A stretch of 64,000 bases of DNA from NCBI GenBank assembly GCA_002314445.1, contig DCFX01000061.1, positions 11,283 through 75,282 of the forward strand, written 5' to 3'. The position numbers and the translations under genes are program-made. Source of the stretch: Treponema sp. UBA1793. Lineage in GTDB: Bacteria; Spirochaetota; Spirochaetia; Treponematales; Treponemataceae. Shown here in pieces: positions 52,831 through 61,195 of the stretch. Within the stretch, counting starts at the first letter, position 1; every line of letters starts with the position of its first letter. The notes beneath the pieces were generated by a model. The model was not told where the DNA came from and did not search any database. It saw nothing but the letters and a program-made list of their open reading frames with translations.

Positions 52831-54152
52831 ATTTCACTTTCCTTAAATGATTTTGTACGGATGAAGTTGTACAGTGCAAACGGTACAAGAATGATGAACA
52901 CCAGAATGGAAAGCACAGATGCAAGATTGTACATATTCGGTGTATACATAGTCAGTTTGTAAATCCATGAAATAAGGATGTCTGTAGAGCCTGCCTGAGT
53001 GGCAATCGTATCCTGCAGTGCCGGTCCTCCGCCTGTCAGGAAGAAAACCGCGCCGAAGTTGTTAATATTTCCCGCAAACTGCATGATGAGTATAGGCTTC
53101 AACTGGTACATAACGAGCGGAAACGTAATGCTCTTGAACTGCTGCCATTTGTTCGCCCCGTCGATTGTAGATGCTTCATACAGAGATTTTGAAATAGCAG
53201 TCATACTGCTCGTAATCAGAATCATACTGTACGGAAAGCCTATCCAGATATTAACAAGAATAAGAGAAACTTTCGCCATCAGCGGATCGGAAAGCCACGG
53301 GATGGCTTTTGTAATTACGCCGAAATACATGAGGGTGCGGTTGATAGGTCCGAATGTCCCGTTTAAAAGGTTTGCCCATACGAACAATGAAAGCATCTGC
53401 GGAATTGCATAGGGAAGAATAAATACAGTCCGGTACAGTTTGGGCAGTACGATACGTCTGTCCTGTAAAACGACTGCAAAAAAGAAACCGGCAAAAAAAC
53501 AGGAGAAAGTTGAAAAAACCGCCCATACAACAGTCCAGACCGCAACGCGGACAAACGAACCGGCCCATGCCCCGCCGTAACCGCGGACAAACATCGTCTT
53601 AAAATTCTCAAGACCGACCCAGTCTACAAGATTGTTCGGAGGAATATGATCCGGAGAAGAATAGTTCGTAAATGCAACAAGTGCGGAAAAAAGCAGCGGA
53701 ATTACCGTAAAAAAAGCAACCAGAATAATTGCCGGCGAGATACCGCTTACAGCGAAGGAATTTTCAGAAAGATCACTGCGTGTTTCCTTCAAAGTCGGAA
53801 ATCTGCCGTTCTTTATTATTTTTTCTGCGTCTCTTTTTGCACTGACAATATTGGCTATATAAATAGTGATGAAAATCGCAAGGATAATAACGATAATGAG
53901 GCCGTTTATCATCATAAAAATGGAATGATCCCGCATTTTTACCGGAAGTTCCGGATGCGGATCTCCCAGTGTGAGCAAACCTGTAAGACCTTTAAAAATG
54001 GAACTGTGCGCAAGAATCAGTACGACTTCAACAGCCATAAGAATAAAACCGCGCAGATATTGTTTCAGAAACAGAACCTGACCAAGCCCCATAAAGCAGG
54101 CAGAAGCGATCGGCGCTTTTCTGAGTTTATTCGGGCTTATTGCATTACTCAT
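52827..54152 (-). CDS. malF: Maltodextrin ABC transporter permease MalF
   Basis: The 441-aa permease has two extra N-terminal spans before the six-span core, as in MalF, and an EAA-type loop in LYEASTIDGANKWQQFKSITFPL. A Pro/Gly-rich region after residue 65 faces the outside. It pairs with MalG, whose gene overlaps it by four bases. The 113-bp gap from malE holds a small hairpin that may limit its expression relative to the binding protein. Confidence 0.9.
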   Translation of the reverse strand: MSNAISPNKLRKAPIASACFMGLGQVLFLKQYLRGFILMAVEVVLILAHSSIFKGLTGLLTLGDPHPELPVKMRDHSIFMMINGLIIVIILAIFITIYIANIVSAKRDAEKIIKNGRFPTLKETRSDLSENSFAVSGISPAIILVAFFTVIPLLFSALVAFTNYSSPDHIPPNNLVDWVGLENFKTMFVRGYGGAWAGSFVRVAVWTVVWAVFSTFSCFFAGFFFAVVLQDRRIVLPKLYRTVFILPYAIPQMLSLFVWANLLNGTFGPINRTLMYFGVITKAIPWLSDPLMAKVSLILVNIWIGFPYSMILITSSMTAISKSLYEASTIDGANKWQQFKSITFPLVMYQLKPILIMQFAGNINNFGAVFFLTGGGPALQDTIATQAGSTDILISWIYKLTMYTPNMYNLASVLSILVFIILVPFALYNFIRTKSFKESEI

Positions 54153-54245
54153 TCCGTACTCCTGAGTTTTTTATTATTAATAGAAACTGACCGGAACACG
54201 GTATAACATATACAACTTGTCATCGCCATGTTCTGATCAGTTATT

Positions 54246-54261
54246 ATCAGCTTATGCTGAT
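54246..54261 (-). promoter_or_regulatory. Small hairpin between malE and malF
   Basis: ATCAGC and GCTGAT pair around a four-base loop five bases past the malE stop. There is no T-run; it is in the position where mRNA-stabilising hairpins sit in other malE-malF operons. Confidence 0.45.
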
Positions 54262-54265
54262 TTAT

Positions 54266-55453
54266 TTATCTGGCAGCATCCATAGCAGCTGCCGCGCTGT
54301 TCAAATCCTTCATTACGTCGTCGCCGTCCCAGATTCCCGAATATGCGGCTCCCATTGCCGACCAGTATGTTCCCATCTGAGGAATAGTCGGCATCGGTAC
54401 TGCATTCTTCGTCTGAGAAAGGATTCCGTTGCTGAGAGGATCGTTCGTAGTGATGTCCATGCGCGGTGGAATCTGACTTGTAACCGCAAAACGCTTAAGC
54501 AGACAGTCATGGCTTGTAAGGAATACAGCAAACTCTGCAGCTTCCTGCGGATGTTCCGTGTATGCACTTACGAATGCAAGCCGTACACCGGAGAATGATG
54601 TCGCCGGTTTGCCCTGCCCGGGGAATTCAGGAAGCGTTGTAATTCCGAAATCAACCCCCGATTTTGTGAAATCAGCTATCTTCCATGGTCCCGTAATAAT
54701 CATTGCTGCCTTTCCCTCTGTAAAGGAAGAATTGCAGAAATCTCCTGTCATATCCGCAGACGGAACGTCCAGAATCTGTTTGCGGAGATTCCGGAAATAG
54801 GTAAGTCCTTTTACGGCAGAATCGCTGTTGATATTATGCTGCCTGCGGTCATCCCCGTTAGGCCCGAAAAGCTGCGCACCGAATGAACTCATGAACATAT
54901 AGCCGTAATATGCATCACCGACGGGCCAGACAAGCGCATATTTATTAATAGTCTTATCGTTGTATGTTTTTGCAAATGCAATAACGTCTTCCCATGTTTT
55001 CGGCGGATTATTAACGAGTTTTTTATTGTAAAACAGTGCATATGTTTCAATGCCGAGCGGATAGCCGTACACCTGACCTTTGTACGTTGCAGCCATTTTT
55101 GCAGCCGGAATGAATGAATTAATGTATGCTGCATCGGTATTCGGCAGAACGTGTCCGCCGTTTACAAGCGCACCAATATGATCGTGAGGAGCGACAAATA
55201 TGTCGGCTCCCACACCGGCTGGTCCGTCAAGTTCAATCTTCGAACGTGCGTCAGTCGCGGCTACCGGCTCATAAACAATATTAATATTCGGATGGGTCTT
55301 TTTATATTCACCGGCTGCCCAGAGAACGTATTGTTTTTCAGGGCCATCTGATTCCCAAACCTTCAGTGTAACTTTCTTTGATTTCGTTCCCCATGCAAAC
55401 ACGCATGTCGCGCTCATCGCGAGAGCGACAGCTACACATACAGCTCTTTTCAT
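54266..55453 (-). CDS. malE: Maltose/maltodextrin-binding protein
   Basis: The 395-aa protein has a signal peptide MKRAVCVAVALAMSATCVFA without a lipobox, so it should be free in the periplasm. The mature part matches family 1 sugar-binding proteins: KVTLKVWESDGPEKQYVLWAAGEY, then DIFVAPHDHIGALVNGG and YGYPLGIETYALFYNKKLV, very close to MalE. It delivers maltodextrins to MalFG. GGAGG lies five bases before the ATG at 55453; the in-frame ATG at 55465 overlaps it. It follows the pullulanase gene by 46 bp. Confidence 0.92.
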   Translation of the reverse strand: MKRAVCVAVALAMSATCVFAWGTKSKKVTLKVWESDGPEKQYVLWAAGEYKKTHPNINIVYEPVAATDARSKIELDGPAGVGADIFVAPHDHIGALVNGGHVLPNTDAAYINSFIPAAKMAATYKGQVYGYPLGIETYALFYNKKLVNNPPKTWEDVIAFAKTYNDKTINKYALVWPVGDAYYGYMFMSSFGAQLFGPNGDDRRQHNINSDSAVKGLTYFRNLRKQILDVPSADMTGDFCNSSFTEGKAAMIITGPWKIADFTKSGVDFGITTLPEFPGQGKPATSFSGVRLAFVSAYTEHPQEAAEFAVFLTSHDCLLKRFAVTSQIPPRMDITTNDPLSNGILSQTKNAVPMPTIPQMGTYWSAMGAAYSGIWDGDDVMKDLNSAAAAMDAAR

Positions 55454-55499
55454 AGTTTCCTCCATACTTATTTATTTTTACCGGAACATTTCCGGATTT

Positions 55500-57578
55500 T
55501 CACTTCATTACGCGAAGAACGGCTGCCGTAAGCGCATCAAGCGTAACCGTAGTCCTCTCCGTACTCACTCCGACGGGTGTTTCAAGTCCTGCCGTACTTG
55601 CCTTATCGCCGTCCGCATACACGACCGCTTTTTTCAAATCCATACCTGTATTAATTTCTGCAACGCTCTTTCTGCCATTAACAAGGATGAACCAGACGCT
55701 GCCGGCATCATTTATCGAGTATCCGGATAAAAGTCCGTCAGGTTTGCCGATATGCAGAACATGTGCGTTCTCTGAAAGCTTTTCAGCGTCGTCCATCCGG
55801 AACACATCATGCGAGCGGCGGAGCGCAATCAAACCTTTCGTATATTCAAGCAAGCCTTCATAACAGCCGTCCAGCTTCCATACAAACTGATTGATATTGT
55901 CAGACGAATCGTAACTATTGCGGACAAAATCGCCGGCGCACTCGTTTTTTGCGCGGGCAATATTCGGTTTTGAGCGGCCCCGCTCCTGTCCGGCATGTAA
56001 AAACGCAATTCCCTGGGAAGTAAGCTCAAAAAAATTACCGAGCTTAATGCGCTTAATAATTTCAGCTTTTTCTTCCGGTTTCCTCTCATCGAGCCGCATG
56101 TTATGTACTACTCCGTCGTGCAGCGTAAGGCCGTCGTGACAGACAAGATACTGTAAATTATCGCCGGGATTATCCGCACGGTAATTCACCACAGGCTTTC
56201 CTATGCAGTTGCGGAACAGCTTGTCTTCGTCCGCTCCTTTGTTTGTAATAAAACCGCGTCCTGTTTCGTTCAATCCGCCGGCCTTTATAAGATCGCGGAA
56301 TTCATCATTAAAAACCGCAACATAGTCCGTCTTAGTCATATAATTCTGATCCATACCGACGGTACCGGGCGCGCCGTTGTACAGCTTCCACCCTTCGCCC
56401 GCAAAAAGAACCGACGGGTTCAATTTTGTACAGGCTGCATACGAATCCAGTACGGAGGAAGATTCCATAAGACCCATAATATCAAAACGAAACCCGTCGA
56501 CTTTGTAATTCTTTACCCAGAAGCTCGTCGAATCGACGACAAGCCGCTTCATCATTGCGCGCTCAGTTGCAGTGTCGTTACCGCAGCCTGAGGCGCTTTT
56601 AAACTTTCCGTTTTTATCCGTGCGAAAATAATAACCGGGTACAATGTCATCAAGAAGGCGGGTATCCGCCATGTGGTTGTATACAACATCAAGAATCACA
56701 CCGATTCCGGCCTTGTGGCATTCGTTAATAAGTTCACGAAGTTCGCGCACACGGCAGTACGGATCAGACGCGTCCGACGCATACCAGCCTTCCGGCGTAA
56801 AATAATTATGAGGATCGTATCCCCAGTTATAATTATTACCGGATACGGTACCGGAATTTTCATAAGCCTTATCTGTCTCATCGTTGTTATAGAAATTGAG
56901 AACAGGCATAAGCTGAACATGCGTAATTCCCAGACTTTTCAGGTACGGTATCTTCTCAATAAACGCCTTGTATGTACCGGGCTGAGCTTTAACATCAGAA
57001 TCAGGGCTTATAGTAAAATCGCGTACGGATACTTCATAAATAACGGCATCTTCCCGTTTTGCAAGTCTTACAGACGGGGCATCCATACCGCCTGAAGAAA
57101 ATGCTTTTGTACTGCCGATATCGATAACAGCTGCACGTCCTGCACCGCCTTTATTAAGATATGCAGCCATGGACTGCGCATACGGATCAAGGACGGTCAC
57201 CGTACCATGAGCATTCTGCAGTGTAAAATCATAGAACATACCGTCAGGATCGACCGTATCGAAAACTCCAGACCACACACCTGTTTTGTCGTTCTTTGCC
57301 ATCTGCACTGTATAATCAGGTTCTATCGCAGCATCTTTTATATACAAGTTGAGAACGGCAGAAGAAGAAGTCGGTGCCCAGAGATTAAAAACTGCGCCAT
57401 TGTTTTTATACGTACATCCCAGTGCTTCTCCTGAAACAGGTAATGCAGATTCTGCCGTCTTCAGAGAAAGCTTATTATTATTAACAGATTTACCCCATCT
57501 GAACACAGGATTTTGTACGGAAAATCTGCTGTCGATCCCGGCATTCGCTGCCGGCCGAATTGTTATGTGATCAGCCAT
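55500..57578 (-). CDS. pulA: Cytoplasmic type I pullulanase
   Basis: The 692-aa enzyme has no signal peptide. After about 50 leading residues comes a CBM48 domain (about 55-165) with GAVFNLWAPTSSSAVLNLY, then a GH13_14 barrel with the pullulanase motif YNWGYDP, region I DVVYNHM, region II GFRFDIMG (nucleophile Asp), region III FAGEGW (acid/base Glu) and region IV CHDGLTLHD. It should cut alpha-1,6 branches of imported dextrins. A GGA-containing leader precedes the ATG. It sits between the lipoprotein and malE genes in the operon. Confidence 0.93.
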   Translation of the reverse strand: MADHITIRPAANAGIDSRFSVQNPVFRWGKSVNNNKLSLKTAESALPVSGEALGCTYKNNGAVFNLWAPTSSSAVLNLYIKDAAIEPDYTVQMAKNDKTGVWSGVFDTVDPDGMFYDFTLQNAHGTVTVLDPYAQSMAAYLNKGGAGRAAVIDIGSTKAFSSGGMDAPSVRLAKREDAVIYEVSVRDFTISPDSDVKAQPGTYKAFIEKIPYLKSLGITHVQLMPVLNFYNNDETDKAYENSGTVSGNNYNWGYDPHNYFTPEGWYASDASDPYCRVRELRELINECHKAGIGVILDVVYNHMADTRLLDDIVPGYYFRTDKNGKFKSASGCGNDTATERAMMKRLVVDSTSFWVKNYKVDGFRFDIMGLMESSSVLDSYAACTKLNPSVLFAGEGWKLYNGAPGTVGMDQNYMTKTDYVAVFNDEFRDLIKAGGLNETGRGFITNKGADEDKLFRNCIGKPVVNYRADNPGDNLQYLVCHDGLTLHDGVVHNMRLDERKPEEKAEIIKRIKLGNFFELTSQGIAFLHAGQERGRSKPNIARAKNECAGDFVRNSYDSSDNINQFVWKLDGCYEGLLEYTKGLIALRRSHDVFRMDDAEKLSENAHVLHIGKPDGLLSGYSINDAGSVWFILVNGRKSVAEINTGMDLKKAVVYADGDKASTAGLETPVGVSTERTTVTLDALTAAVLRVMK

Positions 57579-57682
57579 GTTATCCTTTTACATCCTCCAA
57601 AGCCATCCGTATTAAACGTTTCCCTGATTTCATATATCCTTTACCGGCAGTTTGACCATAAGGGTCTCTTTTTTATCCATAT

Positions 57683-57746
57683 CTTTTCAAAGGCGCTTTC
57701 CAAGAAAAAAGTGTCTTTGAAAAGGCAGCCGGCATTAAGCCGGCTG
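57683..57746 (-). terminator. Two hairpins in the gap before the cytoplasmic pullulanase gene
   Basis: CAGCCGGC/GCCGGCTG (57726-57733 and 57739-57746) forms a stable stem followed on the minus strand by a CCTTTTC tail. CTTTTCAAAG/CTTTGAAAAG (from 57683 to 57724) forms a second. They could end part of the transcripts coming from the upstream binding-protein genes. The rest of the 199-bp gap has no gene. Confidence 0.55.
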
Positions 57747-57777
57747 CTGGAAACCATTCACTCAGGAGAATAAAAAA

Positions 57778-58680
57778 TTAACTGATTTTCTCAAGCTTAA
57801 TAGTTGCACCATTAGTTGTTGTTGTTATAGTAAGTTTATAAATACCAACGGCACCAGTCATATCTGTACATTGATAATTATTAATTCCATTCGCTGTATC
57901 CTGAGCTGCATAAATAACCGCATCCGTGCCAAGCGTCACTGATGTCGAATAAAACTGAGCATGTACTTCTTTAAGAGAAGTTCCGTCTCCTGCATAGAAG
58001 TTAAACCATGCACCGAGATGATCCATTCCCCAGGTATTACTCTCCTGAGCGGTAATCTGAAAAAATGCAGTTGCAGTAGTCTCTCCATCGAAGTAAGCTT
58101 TTATACCAGTCATTGACGAATAAGAGGCACCTTCAATCTTAATATATGCACCAGACTGCACTGCAGTGATAGAATTTAATGCAGAAACATCCGCACTGGA
58201 AAGAGTTCCAGAAGCCGTTTTCGTGTAACTAACCTTTACTGTAGCACCTTTCGCAGTAATCGTAATTTTATACGTACTGCCTGTTGTCAGGTCTGACAGT
58301 TTTATGTTGTTTGCACCACCAACTTCCGTAACGAGATCTGTATCAGCATCAAGTGACGATACAGATGTTGCCCATGCAGTTGCGCCTGCATCGTCAAGTA
58401 ACAATTTGAAGGAAGAGAATCCCGCTCCATCTCCCCATGCAGTTGCATTATTATTACTATATGTAAATGAATACGTTGCAACTCCGCTGCTATCAAATGT
58501 CAGCGCAACACGCTTTGTACTCCACATATTGGTACCACTTGTGTCATCGGCTGTAACGCCACCAATAATATAGCTCGGTTTCAATGCAATTTCCAAATCA
58601 GAGTTGCCTGTTGTGCATCCAGCAAAGGAGAGCACAACAGCAGCCGCAAGAACCGCTAAAATTATATTAATCTTTTTCAT
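57778..58680 (-). CDS. Lipoprotein with two SusE/SusF-like starch-binding modules (predicted)
   Basis: The 300-aa product has a lipobox ending LSFAGC. Two modules follow, about 35-155 and 165-300. The first reads SYIIGGVTADD...W, later FKLLLDDAGATAW, and ends GSTYKITITAKGATVKVSY. The second ends GIYKLTITTTTNGATIKLEKI. This order of a YIIG strand, an FK...W segment and a YxIT...TVKV strand is the pattern of SusE/SusF starch-binding E-set domains. The assignment is by pattern only. It begins 18 bp after the outer-membrane gene, with GGAGG before the ATG, which supports a joint role in glucan capture. Confidence 0.62.
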   Translation of the reverse strand: MKKINIILAVLAAAVVLSFAGCTTGNSDLEIALKPSYIIGGVTADDTSGTNMWSTKRVALTFDSSGVATYSFTYSNNNATAWGDGAGFSSFKLLLDDAGATAWATSVSSLDADTDLVTEVGGANNIKLSDLTTGSTYKITITAKGATVKVSYTKTASGTLSSADVSALNSITAVQSGAYIKIEGASYSSMTGIKAYFDGETTATAFFQITAQESNTWGMDHLGAWFNFYAGDGTSLKEVHAQFYSTSVTLGTDAVIYAAQDTANGINNYQCTDMTGAVGIYKLTITTTTNGATIKLEKIS

Positions 58681-58698
58681 TGTTCTTTCCTCCATGGA

Positions 58699-60831
58699 TT
58701 AAAGATCCCACTGCAAGCCAATACGAACAGCAGCATTTTCAGCATAATCTTCAACAGCATCACAAGTCACGTTGTCACTATCCCTTTCATGCAATGTATA
58801 TCCATCAAGGTGATATGCAGTCGGACCATCACCAAATGCATTATACGGATCCATTGCATACATGTACTGAATATAGAATGTAGGTTTATACATAATTGAC
58901 AGCTTCTTTTTTGCACCGACGAAGAAACCGACAGGATTAACAGGAGTATCGACACCTGCATTTGCCGAACGGATACCGAAACCTGCCTGAAGACCAATAT
59001 CGTACACGAAGTCAGCAGACGCAAGAACTGTGTTGAAAAGGTAATCTGTATTATCGTTGTCAAAGCCGTACATTACAGTAATGCCCTTAATAATATCACC
59101 GTTGATTTTCTGATCATATTTTAAGCCTGCTTCTGCAAACAGGAACTGACTATCTTTTGATCCGCGGTAATATGTGTCAACATCTTTTGTAACGTATTGA
59201 AGTTTTGTATAACCGTCTATTGTAGCAGCAAGTCCTGAGAGCTTCGCAATATCAACAGTAAAATACGGCTTGCCATAAACAAGCATAGTATCTTTATCAT
59301 TATAGGTTGTTGTCTTTCCACTGTAGTGTGCTTTGTCTTTATTAAGCGACATTTCAAGGTACGGATTCACACCAAGTGTAACTGCATTAAATTTTCCGTT
59401 GACATCAGCCCATATACGCTGAAGGTTGCGGTATCCAAGCTGATCGGTGATATGATAATGATGATCAGACCCCTGCTCAACGTACATCATATTTGACTGG
59501 TAGCCGCGTGTCCGATACCCGACTGTAGCATTCAGGGAATCACTGCCGTATGTAACATTGATATTAGATGCAGTGTTATCTGCAAAAACTTTATCAGCAT
59601 CGTCTACCATGCCAACATCAGAAGATGCCGGAGCATATGTCGTCCTTGTACCATCACCATTATCATATGAACCGTATACATTCAAAAGACCGTTCGCCTT
59701 GACTGTCACAGGACCATAATTTCCCTGATAGCCAATAATGAAATCATCTTCCATGATGTTGTCAAAGATTTTATTATATGTCGTTCCATAGGCACCGTTG
59801 TACTGAAAATCTATGTAATGACCGAGGCTGCCGGTATTGAATTTAGCATTGGCATAACCGTAAAAACCATACTGACTTCCAGCGCGGTCTGCAGAACGGT
59901 TAGGAGCAGCAACAACATCAACTGTAACTCCTGAATCTGCAAGCATTTTATTAAAAAGAGGTCCGAAATCAAACTGGCTGAAACCGCCGACAGAATTGTA
60001 GCCGGCCTCCCATTCCTTATCAATCGTATCCCAGTTCACATTCGTATGCGGCGGAAGTTTCGCATATTTATAGCCGGTAACAAAGTTTACATAGTCGGTA
60101 TCAAGACCGAGTTTAAGATGACCGAGATATGTTTTTGCAGAAGATTGCCCTCCGTAATAATACATCGGATCACAAACCGTATCGACCAGCAGATTTTTCC
60201 AGCCGTCCGACCATTCGGTCGTTCCCTTTTTATAAAGATTTTCAAAAGTGTCCTGTTCGGCAAGCGCAATTTCAATGTAAGCCGGCATCCCGGGAAGTAT
60301 ATCTCCTGAAACTTTAAGATATGACTTTAAGTTAAGTCCTGAAGATTCCATAGATTTATCATCTTTACCCAGATTCCATTTTGACTGATATCCCAACATA
60401 CTCCATGTCTGAAATTTCAGGTTCGCCTTTTTGGCAGGAGTCGTACTACCGACATCAATTGATGTACTTGTTGCAGCGACCAGTGCGTCAACGTCTACGA
60501 GTCCGTTCTTTCCGCCGAATCCGTCGTCGACAGTATCCGGAGCCTTAATGTCTGCCGTCCAGTTGCCGTCTGAGATAAATTTGTACTTCATGACAGTCCC
60601 TGCAGGAACAGTCTTCACGAGCGTCCAACCTTTGTCTGACTTTGTCATCGGCAGGGCACCGTTCTGCCAGTCGGTAAAGTCTCCTGCAACGACAACTTCT
60701 AATGCGCGCGGATTTCCGTAGAAGAACGTAACTTCTACCTGCCCGTCTGCAAGTTTTTTTACTGATACGTCTGCAAAAGCAGCTGCCGTGAGTATCAGCA
60801 AAACAGAGATAAAAGCATAGTACTTTTTCAT
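58699..60831 (-). CDS. Outer membrane beta-barrel protein with N-terminal glycogen-binding domain
   Basis: The 710-aa protein has a signal peptide (about 1-20). Residues about 25-105 form an AMPK/CBM48-type domain: QVEVTFFYGNPRALEVVVAG, DFTDWQNGALPM and VMKYKFISDGNWTAD. From about 140 on, the sequence shows the amphipathic, Tyr/Gly-rich strands of an outer membrane barrel, ending IGLQWDL. It is the first gene of the starch operon, so it may bind glucan or serve as a dextrin channel. GGAGG is five bases before the ATG. A CBM48-type domain joined to a barrel is unusual. Confidence 0.78.
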   Translation of the reverse strand: MKKYYAFISVLLILTAAAFADVSVKKLADGQVEVTFFYGNPRALEVVVAGDFTDWQNGALPMTKSDKGWTLVKTVPAGTVMKYKFISDGNWTADIKAPDTVDDGFGGKNGLVDVDALVAATSTSIDVGSTTPAKKANLKFQTWSMLGYQSKWNLGKDDKSMESSGLNLKSYLKVSGDILPGMPAYIEIALAEQDTFENLYKKGTTEWSDGWKNLLVDTVCDPMYYYGGQSSAKTYLGHLKLGLDTDYVNFVTGYKYAKLPPHTNVNWDTIDKEWEAGYNSVGGFSQFDFGPLFNKMLADSGVTVDVVAAPNRSADRAGSQYGFYGYANAKFNTGSLGHYIDFQYNGAYGTTYNKIFDNIMEDDFIIGYQGNYGPVTVKANGLLNVYGSYDNGDGTRTTYAPASSDVGMVDDADKVFADNTASNINVTYGSDSLNATVGYRTRGYQSNMMYVEQGSDHHYHITDQLGYRNLQRIWADVNGKFNAVTLGVNPYLEMSLNKDKAHYSGKTTTYNDKDTMLVYGKPYFTVDIAKLSGLAATIDGYTKLQYVTKDVDTYYRGSKDSQFLFAEAGLKYDQKINGDIIKGITVMYGFDNDNTDYLFNTVLASADFVYDIGLQAGFGIRSANAGVDTPVNPVGFFVGAKKKLSIMYKPTFYIQYMYAMDPYNAFGDGPTAYHLDGYTLHERDSDNVTCDAVEDYAENAAVRIGLQWDL

Positions 60832-61140
60832 CCTTTCCTCCAATTATTTTTTTAACACTTCCCTTCACTAATTCCGTAGGTCAGGTTACAGTTATCATTA
60901 TCAGTCCTGCTTTTCGAATTTGTCAATTAAAAAGATTACTATTACACACACTTTTTTCTATTTTTAATACTTTTAATCAATTTTATAATACTATTATTAT
61001 ATTATATTTTATGCTCAAATTTTATTGATTTTTATCATAAAATTAATCTCTCTTTTCTGAATTTCTTATGCTTTATAAACAAGATACTTTTATTTTATTA
61101 TTTGTAACTAAAATACCATTAACAAGTTAGAGACGGAGAC
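60832..61140. other. AT-rich promoter region upstream of the starch operon
   Basis: No gene is seen in about 310 bp. Apart from the promoter at 60897-60926 the stretch is very AT-rich. The ten-mer ATTACTATTA (60935-60944) also occurs upstream of the lipoprotein pullulanase (63873-63882) and could be a shared regulatory site. Confidence 0.4.
60897..60926 (-). promoter_or_regulatory. Promoter of the starch-utilisation operon
   Basis: On the minus strand a perfect TTGACA (60921-60926), an 18-bp spacer and GATAAT (60897-60902) precede the outer-membrane gene, leaving a leader of about 60 bases. Confidence 0.65.
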
Positions 61141-61182
61141 AAAAAAAAGGACACCATACCGGAAGTGCGGTACAGTGTCCTT
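61141..61182 (-). terminator. Terminator of the lipoprotein pullulanase gene
   Basis: On the minus strand GGACAC...GTGTCC with an inner TACCG/CGGTA stem is followed by eight Ts, 14 bases past the stop codon. Confidence 0.9.
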
Positions 61183-61195
61183 AAATAGATATGCT

